Shown piece by piece: positions 15,636 to 23,020 of a DNA stretch of 23,180 bases. Under the pieces are notes generated by a model. The model had not been told where the DNA came from, did no database searches, and saw only the letters and a list, made by a program, of their open reading frames with translations. Origin of the DNA: an uncultured Clostridia bacterium (GTDB lineage: Bacteria; Bacillota; Clostridia; Christensenellales; Aristaeellaceae); the NCBI GenBank assembly GCA_934663625.1, contig CAKUKP010000049.1, positions 1 to 23,180 of the forward strand. Direction: 5' to 3'. Within the stretch, counting starts at the first letter, position 1. Every line of letters begins with the position of its first letter. A program made the translations under genes and the position numbers.

Positions 15636-16661
15636 TCAGTTCCCCCCTTTGGGCTTTTCCATCTCTTTCTTTGCACCAAAGAGTTTCGCCAGATTGATGC
15701 TTGACCCCTGATTCTTCAGATAATCTACAAACACGGCAATCAGGATCACGACGCCCTGCACCACGTATTGCCATGAAGTATTGATGCCCAGAAGATTCAT
15801 GCCGTTATTGAGCACACCGATGATGATGGCGCCGATGACCGTTCCCATAAGGGAACCCCTGCCGCCGCTCATGCTTGTGCCGCCCAGAACAACCGCCGCC
15901 ACGGCATCCATTTCTGCGCCTTGGCCCATATCCATCGTTGCAGCGAAGGTTCTTGCCGTAGAAAGAATCCCCGCCATGGCCGCCAGAAGGCCGCTGAAGA
16001 AGAAGCCGAAAAAGCGAATATGTTCAACTTTAATGCCCGCATATCTCGCTGCCTGTTCATTATCGCCGACATAGAACGTCTGACGCCCAAGTTTCGTCTT
16101 GTTGAGGATAAACGATGTTATAAGCACAACGATAACGATGAAAAAAAGCTGTACCGGAACGCCGGCTACCTTTCCCGTACCAAAGAAGGTATAACGCGGA
16201 TCAAGTACCGCGATCGTTTTCGCCTGGGTGTAGATTCTGGCGAACCCTCGTCCGATATTCATTGTAGCCAGCGTTACAATGAACGGCGGTATGGTGGTAC
16301 GGCTGATGATCAGACCGTTGAAAACGCCGATCAATGTACCGATTGCAATACCAATGAGTATGCCCACGGGCACCGGAAGCTTCATCCAGGTGATCATTCC
16401 CGCGCTGACACAGCCCGTAACCGCAATAATCGATCCAACCGACAAATCAATGCCGCCCAGAAGAATAACAAGCGTCATACCACAGGACAGGAAGATGTTG
16501 ATACAGATCTGACGACCGATATTAAACAGATTGGACGTTGTCAAAAACTTCGGCGTTAGAATCATTACCAGCACACACATAACCAGAAGTCCAACTAAGA
16601 TGCCGATACAATCCTTCAGACCCTGTCCGAAGGCTACAAGCGAATGCTTTATCTTTTTCAT
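15636..16661 (-). CDS. CUT2 sugar ABC transporter permease (RbsC-like)
   Basis: 341 residues, start ATG 16661 with GGAGGG 8 bases upstream. Eight to ten hydrophobic segments are visible. Family marks are TLVILLGGIDLSVGSIIAV, the IPPFIVTLATMNIGRG segment, YVGDNEQAARYAGIKV (the coupling region) and VVLGGTSMSGGRGS. It forms the membrane channel for a monosaccharide together with the ATPase 15 bases upstream and the periplasmic-type binding protein. One base separates it from HPS downstream, so transporter and enzymes are translated from one message. Confidence 0.95.
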   Translation of the reverse strand: MKKIKHSLVAFGQGLKDCIGILVGLLVMCVLVMILTPKFLTTSNLFNIGRQICINIFLSCGMTLVILLGGIDLSVGSIIAVTGCVSAGMITWMKLPVPVGILIGIAIGTLIGVFNGLIISRTTIPPFIVTLATMNIGRGFARIYTQAKTIAVLDPRYTFFGTGKVAGVPVQLFFIVIVVLITSFILNKTKLGRQTFYVGDNEQAARYAGIKVEHIRFFGFFFSGLLAAMAGILSTARTFAATMDMGQGAEMDAVAAVVLGGTSMSGGRGSLMGTVIGAIIIGVLNNGMNLLGINTSWQYVVQGVVILIAVFVDYLKNQGSSINLAKLFGAKKEMEKPKGGN

Positions 16662-16676
16662 GGCGTATCCCTCCGC

Positions 16677-18167
16677 TTATTGTTCCATTGTCGCGTATTT
16701 CATGATCGTTTCCTGACTGAACTGCGCTCTGTCCAAAACGCCGGTCGTATATCCATGACTCATCACAACAATACGATCGCACATATTGATCAGCTCCGGC
16801 AGCTCCGAAGAAACCAGTATGATCGTCATGCCCTGCTTCGTCAGCTCATTGATCGCCTTGTATATTTCCGTTTTTGTTTTTACATCAATGCCGCGCGTCG
16901 GCTCATCCAGAATGAGTATCTTTTTCGTCGACAGCAGCCAGCGGCTGAAAATAATCTTTTGCTGGTTGCCGCCGCTAAGGCTTGATATCTTTTGACTGAG
17001 CGATGCATACTTCGTTTCAAACAAGCCGTCTACATAGCGCCGAGTCAGTTTTATTTCCTTTTCACGATCATATCTGCCGTGATGCAAAAATTCGTCCATT
17101 ACTTCGACGGTCGTGTTCATGGGAATATTCTGCTCGCCGAAGATACCTTCCTTTTTGCGATCCTCGGGAACCAAACCAAAGCCGGCGGCAATGGCCGCCT
17201 TCACATTTTTCGGCAGAATCTTTTTCCCTTCCAGCTCCACAGTGCCGCTTTCAATCTTGCGCAGGCCAAAAAGACATTCCATCGTTTCGCTTCGTCCCGT
17301 GCCGACCAGACCGGCAAATCCAAGCACCTCGCCCTTTTTCAGATCAAAGCTGACATTCCGAACGCTTTTGCCCGCCTGCATATTCTGAACGCGAAGCACA
17401 ACCTCATCCGTCGAATTGTTCTCCTTCACGTAAAAATTATCCAGACTGCGGCCAACCATCATTGCAATCAGCTGATCGTGGGTCGTTTCCTTCATTTCCA
17501 CCGTATCGATATAACAGCCGTCCCTGAGCACCGTAACGCGATCCGCGACCACGTCCAGTTCACTCATTCTGTGAGATATATAGATAATACCAACGCCCTG
17601 CTCCTTGAGCTTGCGAATGGCATCAAATAACACATCAACTTCCTTTTCCGAAAGCGAAGAGGTCGGCTCATCCATAACCAGTATCTTTGCGCCAAACGAA
17701 ATCGCTCGCACAATTTCCACCATCTGGCGCTGCGCTATGTTCAGCCTTCCGACTTTCGTAGCAGCCTTTAATTCAAGGCCAAACTGATCCAACAGTTTCT
17801 GCGTTTCCGCTTCCATTTTTTCCCGATTGACGGTACCGAAGCGGGTAGATATTTCTCTTCCAATAAATATGTTTTCAGCGATACTCAAATCGGGCGCCAG
17901 CATCAATTCCTGATGAATAATGCTGATACCGTATTTTTTTGCGCTCTGAACATTGGTAATGTCCGTGCGTTCGCCATTGACAAAGATATCGCCGCTGTCC
18001 TTACTATATATTCCGCCCAGGATCTTGATCAGCGTGGATTTACCTGCACCATTTTCTCCAAGAAGCGCATGCACTTCACCGCTCAAGAGGCTCAACTGCA
18101 TATCTGTAAGGACTTTGACCTTGCCAAAGCTCTTGTTTATGTTCTCCATGCGAAGAAGAATGTCCAT
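16677..18167 (-). CDS. CUT2 sugar ABC transporter ATPase, two fused nucleotide-binding domains (RbsA-like)
   Basis: 496 residues, the usual RbsA/MglA length. Start ATG 18167 has GGGGGAAG about 3 to 8 bases upstream. Domain 1 has Walker A GENGAGKST, signature-region LNIAQRQMVEI, Walker B ILVMDEPTSSLS and switch IYISHRMSE. Domain 2 has a degenerate Walker A (GLVGTGRSE), as usual in this family, then signature LSGGNQQK and Walker B ILILDEPTRGID, with SSELPE instead of the switch His. It energises import of a monosaccharide. It lies 187 bases after the binding-protein gene; that gap contains a hairpin that may lower expression of the membrane parts relative to the binding protein. Confidence 0.95.
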   Translation of the reverse strand: MDILLRMENINKSFGKVKVLTDMQLSLLSGEVHALLGENGAGKSTLIKILGGIYSKDSGDIFVNGERTDITNVQSAKKYGISIIHQELMLAPDLSIAENIFIGREISTRFGTVNREKMEAETQKLLDQFGLELKAATKVGRLNIAQRQMVEIVRAISFGAKILVMDEPTSSLSEKEVDVLFDAIRKLKEQGVGIIYISHRMSELDVVADRVTVLRDGCYIDTVEMKETTHDQLIAMMVGRSLDNFYVKENNSTDEVVLRVQNMQAGKSVRNVSFDLKKGEVLGFAGLVGTGRSETMECLFGLRKIESGTVELEGKKILPKNVKAAIAAGFGLVPEDRKKEGIFGEQNIPMNTTVEVMDEFLHHGRYDREKEIKLTRRYVDGLFETKYASLSQKISSLSGGNQQKIIFSRWLLSTKKILILDEPTRGIDVKTKTEIYKAINELTKQGMTIILVSSELPELINMCDRIVVMSHGYTTGVLDRAQFSQETIMKYATMEQ

Positions 18168-18276
18168 CGTCTTCCCCCTTCTTATTCTTTCAGTCGATGC
18201 TTTGAGTTCCGAAGCACGCCGTTTGCCCCATCACCGCATGACTTCGCATTGATTTATGCGTATTTGGGTACGGAAA

Positions 18277-18308
18277 AGAGGCTGAGGCATGATACCTGCA
18301 GCCCCTCT
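18277..18308 (-). terminator. Hairpin between binding protein and ATPase genes (attenuator-like)
   Basis: On the minus strand AGAGGGGCTGCAGG can pair imperfectly with CCTCAGCCTCT, followed by TTTTCC. It lies 46 bases after the binding-protein stop codon. Such stems after a binding-protein gene commonly protect its mRNA or stop part of the transcription, so that the binding protein outnumbers the membrane components. A long binding-protein to ATPase gap supports this. Confidence 0.45.
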
Positions 18309-18354
18309 CCGGTCAGACTGAATCGCCACTATTTTGATTTACACGCTTACACGA

Positions 18355-19266
18355 TTATTGATAACCCTTGCCGCTGTATTCGGAAACGTTGCTTTCATCG
18401 ATCGTGTATGCATCTACTTCAACGGTGAACGGATCGCATACGCCGTCGGCAGCATACTGCTTATAAGCATCATAGCAAGCCGCACCGATCTTCTTGGGGG
18501 ACTGCGCCGCGGTCATGCGATATACGCCGCCGGGGATCAGATCCATGGCTTCCTGCGTGCCGTCAACGCCGTAAATCTTCACATCCTGGCCAGCTACGGA
18601 AACCGCAGCGTAAGCGCCGAGGCCGCACTGATCGTTGATGCAGAAGATGGCGTCCAGATCATAGGACTGAACCAGGTCGCTCACGACCGACTGACCGCCT
18701 TCGATATTCGCATCGGCGTCCATCGTCACCAGAACGTTGATGTTCTTGCCCTCGATCGTATCCAGGAAGCCCTGCTCGCGATCGTTTGCCGCGCCATTAG
18801 AGGGATAATTCAAAACAGCAATATCCGCGCCATCCGGAAAATCCTTCAGCATGGATTCGCCGCAAAGCACACCCGCCTGATAGTTGTTGGTTGCAATGAA
18901 AGCAGCGATCTTGGAAGTATCCGTCACGCCTGCATCAAAGTTGAAAACCGGAATGCCGGCTTCTTCCAGCGCCACGAGCGCGGGCTGAATGGCATCCTTG
19001 TCAACGGGGTTCAGGAACACTGCCGAAACGCCCTGAGCAATGAAATCTTCAACGATCTGAATCTGCTTGGCTGCATCCTGCTCTGCATCTACAACAACAG
19101 TCGTATTGCCATCCGCTTCCGCCGCTTCGGTAATACCATTTGCGAGCGTCTGGAAGAACTCGGACTGACACCAGTAAGTGATACCAAAGGTAAGACCTTC
19201 GGCCATTGCGCTGCCGCACGCAATCAGCATCGCAACCATCGTTAGAACGGCTATAAATTTCTTCAT
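18355..19266 (-). CDS. CUT2 sugar-binding protein (periplasmic-binding type 1, RbsB-like)
   Basis: 303 residues, start ATG 19266 with GGGAGG 8 bases upstream. The N-terminal signal has a lipobox-compatible LIAC (Cys17), so it is probably a lipoprotein; a signal peptidase I site after AMA (22) is the alternative. The mature part shows the RbsB-family fold: FGITYWCQSEFFQTLANGI, VVVDAEQDAAKQIQIVEDFI, then GVSAVFLNPVDKDA, FNFDAGV, the AAFIATNNYQAG strand, NGAANDREQGF, INDQCGLGAY and VDGTQEAMDLI. It captures a pyranose or furanose monosaccharide for the CUT2 importer. The Trp-Cys pair and Glu-Phe-Phe near residues 31-37 are in the ligand cleft region, but I cannot name the sugar from them. Confidence 0.94.
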   Translation of the reverse strand: MKKFIAVLTMVAMLIACGSAMAEGLTFGITYWCQSEFFQTLANGITEAAEADGNTTVVVDAEQDAAKQIQIVEDFIAQGVSAVFLNPVDKDAIQPALVALEEAGIPVFNFDAGVTDTSKIAAFIATNNYQAGVLCGESMLKDFPDGADIAVLNYPSNGAANDREQGFLDTIEGKNINVLVTMDADANIEGGQSVVSDLVQSYDLDAIFCINDQCGLGAYAAVSVAGQDVKIYGVDGTQEAMDLIPGGVYRMTAAQSPKKIGAACYDAYKQYAADGVCDPFTVEVDAYTIDESNVSEYSGKGYQ

Positions 19267-19302
19267 TTTCTTTCCTCCCGATTTTTTTAATATAACACGG
19301 GC

Positions 19303-19842
19303 CTAGAATTCATTCTGACGCTGCGCATCATCAGGATAGAATCCCATGCTCCATGCAATATCCGCCGGCTTTGCTGCCCTTTGCAGCTGCGCTTTTTCCA
19401 TAAGCTTCAGGTTGGCTACCGAAGATTCCCGTTTCCAGTCAAATTCGCCATCCAGGAAAGCATCTACCACTTTCTTCATGTATTCCAATGCCATAACACG
19501 GGCGCCCATGCACAGGATCTGCGCATTCAGGCTCTTTCTGGCGCGCTCCGCCGTGTAGGTTTCGCTGGCGTGCGCTGCGCGGATTCCCCAATACGTATTC
19601 GCAACGGTCATAAAACCGAGGCCCGTACCGCAGATAAAGAAGCCCAGGCGGCATTCGTCATGCTGAATTCCCTTGCACATGATTTCCGCAGTTTCCAGAA
19701 ATGTTCCATTTCCTTCTTCCCGCGTCTTTACCGGATCAATAACGATCTCCGCATTTTTTTCTTCGATTAAATATTTTTTGATTTCCTCTTTGGCGTCGAA
19801 ACCGACGTGATCGCAGCCCAGCGCAATTTTGACCTTCTGCAT
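19303..19842 (-). CDS. RpiB/LacAB-family sugar-phosphate isomerase with C-terminal extension
   Basis: 179 residues from ATG 19842. This start aligns with the conserved KVKIALGCDHVGF opening; GTG 19857 would add five residues. The ribosome site is weak (GGTGG about 11 bases away). Asp11-His12 and the catalytic Cys71 in FICGTGLGF are present, as is the NxxxGIRAAHASETYTAERAR segment. The family interconverts aldose and ketose phosphates (ribose 5-P, allose 6-P, galactose 6-P, tetrulose phosphates). Differences from RpiB: the ring-opening His (His99 in E. coli) aligns with Ser104, the YP(H) phosphate-side motif is replaced by TFLE, and there are about 30 extra C-terminal residues ending WSMGFYPDDAQRQNEF. 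The substrate is therefore probably not ribose 5-phosphate. It sits between the epimerase and the sugar-binding protein. Confidence 0.88.
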   Translation of the reverse strand: MQKVKIALGCDHVGFDAKEEIKKYLIEEKNAEIVIDPVKTREEGNGTFLETAEIMCKGIQHDECRLGFFICGTGLGFMTVANTYWGIRAAHASETYTAERARKSLNAQILCMGARVMALEYMKKVVDAFLDGEFDWKRESSVANLKLMEKAQLQRAAKPADIAWSMGFYPDDAQRQNEF

Positions 19843-19863
19843 TTTTTCCAAATCCACCCTTCT

Positions 19864-20724
19864 TCAATCTCCATAAACCGCATTCGCCGCATCCCGCAGC
19901 GTCTTGAAGCCGATCTGCACAAGTTCTGCGGATGTTTGCGCAAAACGCCGCGTCAAATAAGTCATACCGCAGGTTTCTTCTATCGTTTCCGGATTGAACG
20001 TTTCCAGACAACCGGCTCCGGTATAGTTGATCTGCTTCAATGCTCGAAGAATCCCCAGCCAGTCGATATGCCCCATGCCGGGCGTGCCGCGGTTGCTATC
20101 CACCAGGTGCATATGCGCCAGCTTATCGCCGCAGGCGAGGATCGCTTTGGGAAGATTCGCTTCTTCAATATTCATATGGAAGGTATCCAGATGGACCCTG
20201 AGGTTGGGCGCGCCCACGATATCGATCATTTCAAGCGCCTGCTGCGCCGTATTCATAAAGTGCGATTCAAAGCGCTTCACAGGTTCCATGGCGATGGTAA
20301 CGCCATAGCCTCGGGCAAAATCCGTCAGCCGCGTCAAATATTCAGCGCACCAGTCGATCTCCTGCTGCGTTTTGCAATGACCGCTGTGATAGCCGGATGC
20401 CGAATGATTGACGCCGCCCGAAACCTTTGCGCCCAGTTCAGCCGTAACTTCAACCAGTTTCTTCATGAAATCGAGCGCCCGATCCCTTTCGCAGCGCTCA
20501 GGCGAAATCGGATTGCTCTGCAGGGGCAAAGCCGTCGATGTAACCGCCATCATCGGGCTGTCCTTCATACGTGCCGCCGCTTCCTTGACGGGAAATACAA
20601 ACGGGTCATTGATGGAAAAATCTATGGCCTCCGCGCCGAGCTTTTCCGCTTCATCAATACAGAAGAGATGTTCCTTTCGAAATGTCGCCGCCCAAAGCCA
20701 CGTATCAACACCCATTTTAAACAT
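19864..20724 (-). CDS. Ketose 3-epimerase-like TIM-barrel protein (tagatose/psicose 3-epimerase family)
   Basis: 286 residues from ATG 20724 (AGGAGG 10 bases upstream; a GTG two codons earlier is possible). The metal and substrate ligands of the D-tagatose 3-epimerase branch can be read in order: Glu in AMEPVKRFESHF, Asp-x-x-His in VHLDTFHMNIEE, His in AHMHLVDSNRGTPGMGHIDW (with the phosphate/hydroxyl-contact Arg of SNRG), and Glu in GCLETF. Enzymes of this branch epimerise unphosphorylated ketoses at C3 with Mn or Co; some paralogues are ketose-phosphate epimerases. In this operon it probably prepares the imported ketose for the FGGY kinase. Directly follows the DeoR gene. Confidence 0.88.
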   Translation of the reverse strand: MFKMGVDTWLWAATFRKEHLFCIDEAEKLGAEAIDFSINDPFVFPVKEAAARMKDSPMMAVTSTALPLQSNPISPERCERDRALDFMKKLVEVTAELGAKVSGGVNHSASGYHSGHCKTQQEIDWCAEYLTRLTDFARGYGVTIAMEPVKRFESHFMNTAQQALEMIDIVGAPNLRVHLDTFHMNIEEANLPKAILACGDKLAHMHLVDSNRGTPGMGHIDWLGILRALKQINYTGAGCLETFNPETIEETCGMTYLTRRFAQTSAELVQIGFKTLRDAANAVYGD

Positions 20725-20742
20725 TTCCACAGCGCCTCCTGA

Positions 20743-21501
20743 TTACAAGTTTTGTTCTCCTGTATCAACCTTAACGTTTTGTTCTCTCAGGAAATTCAGC
20801 GTTTCTTCCGTACATCCTTTATCCGTATACAGCGCGTACACCTGGGACGCGGGGAAGATCGTTACCGTTCCCTGTTTGGAAAACTTGGTAGAATCCGTGA
20901 GCAGGATCGTTTTCTTGGCGCGGCTTACCATCGTCCGAACCACTTCCGCCACCAGAACATCCTTGGCTGTAAAATCGCCTTCCGGCGTCATCCCATCCGT
21001 TCCTGTAAAGAATTTATCTACGTAAAAATTCTTTATGGCCGCAATGGCGATCGGGCCTACCGTATTTTTCGTTTCAGACATTACCATGCCGCCCACGAGA
21101 ATAATCTGGTTGCCGTTGGTCGGATGCACGGAATTGCCAATAAACGCAGAATAGGTAATCATCGTTACATTGCGCTTCGTCTTGTTAATCTGTTCCGCCA
21201 GAAGCGCACAGCAAGACCCCGATTCAATAAAAACAACCTCTCCGTTTTCGACGAGTTCTGCCGCTCTGGTCGCAATGTCAAGCTTCTTCTCATAACGCAG
21301 TGCAAGACGGTTATTAATATCCGTTTCCGCATCGAGAACCGCATAACCGTGGATACGTTTGATCAGCCCCGAACTTTCAAGATCCGAAAGATCCTTTCGA
21401 ATGGTGACCAGCGATACGCCCAGCATTTCCGAGAGTCGTGTAACCTCGACCTTTCTTTCTTCCGCAACTATATGCAGGATCTGCGATTGCCTTTGAGTCA
21501 T
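20743..21501 (-). CDS. DeoR-family transcriptional regulator of the sugar operon
   Basis: 252 residues, normal for DeoR/GlpR proteins. Start ATG 21501 has only a weak site (AAGGCGG about 10 to 12 bases away), so low translation is expected. The N-terminal helix-turn-helix includes the family signature VEVTRLSEMLGVSLVTIRKD followed by DLESSGLIKRIHGYAV. The C-terminal sugar-phosphate sensor domain has ESGSCCALLAEQI, ILVGGMV, FTGTDGM and LLTDSTKF (the DxTK/SxK phosphate-binding end). DeoR proteins are normally repressors released by a phosphorylated sugar intermediate of the pathway they control. First gene of the operon, so autoregulated together with all enzymes. Likely binds the TTTCGTT repeats just upstream. 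Confidence 0.93.
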   Translation of the reverse strand: MTQRQSQILHIVAEERKVEVTRLSEMLGVSLVTIRKDLSDLESSGLIKRIHGYAVLDAETDINNRLALRYEKKLDIATRAAELVENGEVVFIESGSCCALLAEQINKTKRNVTMITYSAFIGNSVHPTNGNQIILVGGMVMSETKNTVGPIAIAAIKNFYVDKFFTGTDGMTPEGDFTAKDVLVAEVVRTMVSRAKKTILLTDSTKFSKQGTVTIFPASQVYALYTDKGCTEETLNFLREQNVKVDTGEQNL

Positions 21502-21533
21502 TGTGCCCGTACCGCCTTCGTAAATTATTTTGC

Positions 21534-21563
21534 TTTCGTTCGCACGCGTTTCCGATTTCGTTT
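21534..21563 (-). promoter_or_regulatory. Candidate DeoR operator (TTTCGTT direct repeats)
   Basis: TTTCGTT occurs at 21534-21540 and again at 21556-21562, 22 bases apart (two helical turns), with a partial copy GTTTCCG between them. DeoR/GlpR-type repressors typically recognise TTTCG-containing repeats. The block lies at and just downstream of the predicted transcription start, where binding would block the operon promoter. Confidence 0.5.
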
Positions 21564-21565
21564 AT

Positions 21566-21594
21566 ATTATAATGCGCCTTATTATATCTGTCAA
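21566..21594 (-). promoter_or_regulatory. Consensus sigma-A promoter of the sugar operon
   Basis: On the minus strand -35 TTGACA (21589-21594), a 17-base spacer and -10 TATAAT (21566-21571) match the consensus at all twelve positions. Predicted start is near 21559, about 58 bases before the DeoR start codon. Such a strong promoter implies that repression, not activation, controls the operon. Confidence 0.85.
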
Positions 21595-21917
21595 GCGGTC
21601 TTTTTGAATTATCCACATTCTTCATTTATTCAATGCATTGCACAATCGCATTGCAGCAATTTGTCAAATGCGGCGTTTGCACGCATTTTCACCTGCCCTA
21701 TCGCCGTTATACAGCCACCATAGGAAAACATCCAATCAAAGCAGGGAATCCTGTCCTCCCCATTGCGTGTCGATTTTCTGCATTTTCCAGCCTTTCGAAC
21801 GAAAGTCACAATTGTTTCTATTTGGCTTGACACTGTGCACCCTCTGTCGGCGCGCATTTCCAAACGCATATTCCGCAGCAGTGAAAACCGCCGGTAAATA
21901 CGCTGGCCGCCCGCCGG
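21595..21917. other. Divergent intergenic region without a recognisable gene
   Basis: About 320 bases between the sugar-operon promoter and the open frame of the mannonate dehydratase gene. I see no coding region in any frame with a ribosome site or recognisable product. It holds a GCATTGCA direct repeat (near 21635 and 21650) and the perfect palindrome CTTTCGAACGAAAG at 21792-21805. It also has an isolated TTGACA (21827-21832) without a matching -10. It may be degraded sequence left from the event that removed the start of uxuA. Confidence 0.5.
21792..21805. promoter_or_regulatory. Palindrome CTTTCGAACGAAAG, candidate second DeoR site
   Basis: A perfect 14-base palindrome containing TTTCG in both orientations, the same core as the repeats at the operon promoter. 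It lies between the operon promoter and uxuA, roughly 230 bases from the first site, a distance compatible with looping. Assignment to the local DeoR protein is inference. Confidence 0.35.
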
Positions 21918-22997
21918 TTGGAGAATTCAGATGTTGTTAAAAATGAAACGGAGCTGCCTGTTTTGTTGCAATGCGGGTATGGTTTTGTTATAATTGATGT
22001 GTTAAGTGCGTGGGTGTTGTCTGCCCCGACGCAACCAAAGGCGGTATACGATGTCAAGCCCGGCGAGGTATGGCCCGAAGAAAGCCTGACGCGCATCAGC
22101 AAAGCCTGCGAAGCGCACGGCCTTATCTTCGACGCCGTCGAATCCATCCCCGTACACGAAGATATCAAGCTGGGGCGCGGCAATGTAGATGAATTGCTGG
22201 AGGTTTACTGCGAAAATGTACGCCGCTGCGCAAAGCACGGCGTGAAATGCATTATCTATAATTTCATGCCCGTATTTGACTGGACGCGCACGCAGCTGGA
22301 CAAAAAGGCGGCTGACGGCTCCACGAGCCTTGTGATGTACTGGGATCAGCTGCGGGGGCTGGATCCCCTGAAGGACGATATCCATCTGCCCGGCTGGGAC
22401 ACAAGCTACACGCAGGCCGAGGTGCGCGAGCTGATCAGCGCCTATGACGCGCTGGGTGAAGAGGGGCTCTGGCGCAATCTGGAATATTTCCTGAAAAAGG
22501 TGATTCCGGTTGCCGAAGCCTGCGGCGTGCGCATGGCCATCCATCCGGATGATCCGCCGTATCCCATCTTCGGCCTGCCGCGCATCATCACCTGTGAAAA
22601 GAATCTGGATCGTTTCCTGAAGATTGTAGACAGCCCCGCGAACAGCCTTTGCATCTGCACCGGCAGCCTTGGCTGCGCGAGCAGCAACGATATCGTATCC
22701 ATGGTGCGGAAGTACGCCGAAATGGATCGAATCGGCTTTATGCATATCCGTAACGTACAGATTCTGGAGGACGGTTCCTTTGAGGAGCGGGCGCATCTGT
22801 CGTCCTGCGGCAGTCTGGACATGTATGAAATCGTAAAGGCGCTGGCGGACAACCACTATTGCGGCTATGTTCGTCCGGATCACGGGCGCATGATCTGGAA
22901 TGAGGTCGGACGCCCCGGCTACGGCCTGTTTGACCGCGCATTGGGTGCAGCTTACCTCAACGGCCTCTTTGAGGCGTGCGAAAAGGCTGCGAAATAA
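21918..22997 (+). CDS. uxuA: D-mannonate dehydratase UxuA with N-terminus missing or replaced (possible pseudogene)
   Basis: From 22044 onward the frame is clear UxuA: VYDVKPGEVWPEESL, then ESIPVHEDIKLGRG, YNFMPVFDWTRTQL, metal-site His in MAIHPDDPPYPIFGLPRI, Cys in LCICTGSLG, His in GFMHIRNV, and VRPDHGR near the end. UxuA dehydrates D-mannonate to 2-keto-3-deoxygluconate in hexuronate catabolism. The family normally begins with a FRWYG segment and an IRQIPG strand about 35 to 40 residues before the YDVP/KPGEVWP motif. Here that part is absent and is replaced by unrelated residues encoded by promoter-like DNA. The frame is open back to TTG 21918, but no start there has a ribosome site; GTG 22014 or TTG 22017 would be near-leaderless starts. 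So the gene is probably 5'-truncated. No frameshifted N-terminus is visible upstream. Confidence 0.75.
   Translation: MENSDVVKNETELPVLLQCGYGFVIIDVLSAWVLSAPTQPKAVYDVKPGEVWPEESLTRISKACEAHGLIFDAVESIPVHEDIKLGRGNVDELLEVYCENVRRCAKHGVKCIIYNFMPVFDWTRTQLDKKAADGSTSLVMYWDQLRGLDPLKDDIHLPGWDTSYTQAEVRELISAYDALGEEGLWRNLEYFLKKVIPVAEACGVRMAIHPDDPPYPIFGLPRIITCEKNLDRFLKIVDSPANSLCICTGSLGCASSNDIVSMVRKYAEMDRIGFMHIRNVQILEDGSFEERAHLSSCGSLDMYEIVKALADNHYCGYVRPDHGRMIWNEVGRPGYGLFDRALGAAYLNGLFEACEKAAK
21966..21994 (+). promoter_or_regulatory. Promoter-like sequence inside the 5' part of the uxuA frame
   Basis: -35 TTGCAA (21966-21971), a 17-base spacer and a perfect -10 TATAAT (21989-21994). Predicted start is near 22002, only about 40 bases before sequence that aligns with conserved mannonate dehydratase. 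If used, it would make an mRNA with no normal leader or ribosome site for a full-length UxuA. Confidence 0.6.
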
Positions 22998-23020
22998 TCG
23001 CAAATGAATCATAAATCGAA

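Noticed and set aside
21634..21657. GCATTGCA direct repeats
   Set aside because: Two copies of an 8-mer in AT/GC-mixed intergenic DNA may be chance. No further copies or clear relation to a promoter.
21931..21993. Short ORF ATG 21931 with GGAG 7 bases upstream (20 codons)
   Set aside because: It overlaps the predicted promoter, ends inside the -10 hexamer, and its hydrophobic/Cys-rich product is not recognisable. It could be a leftover gene start, but is not supported as a gene.
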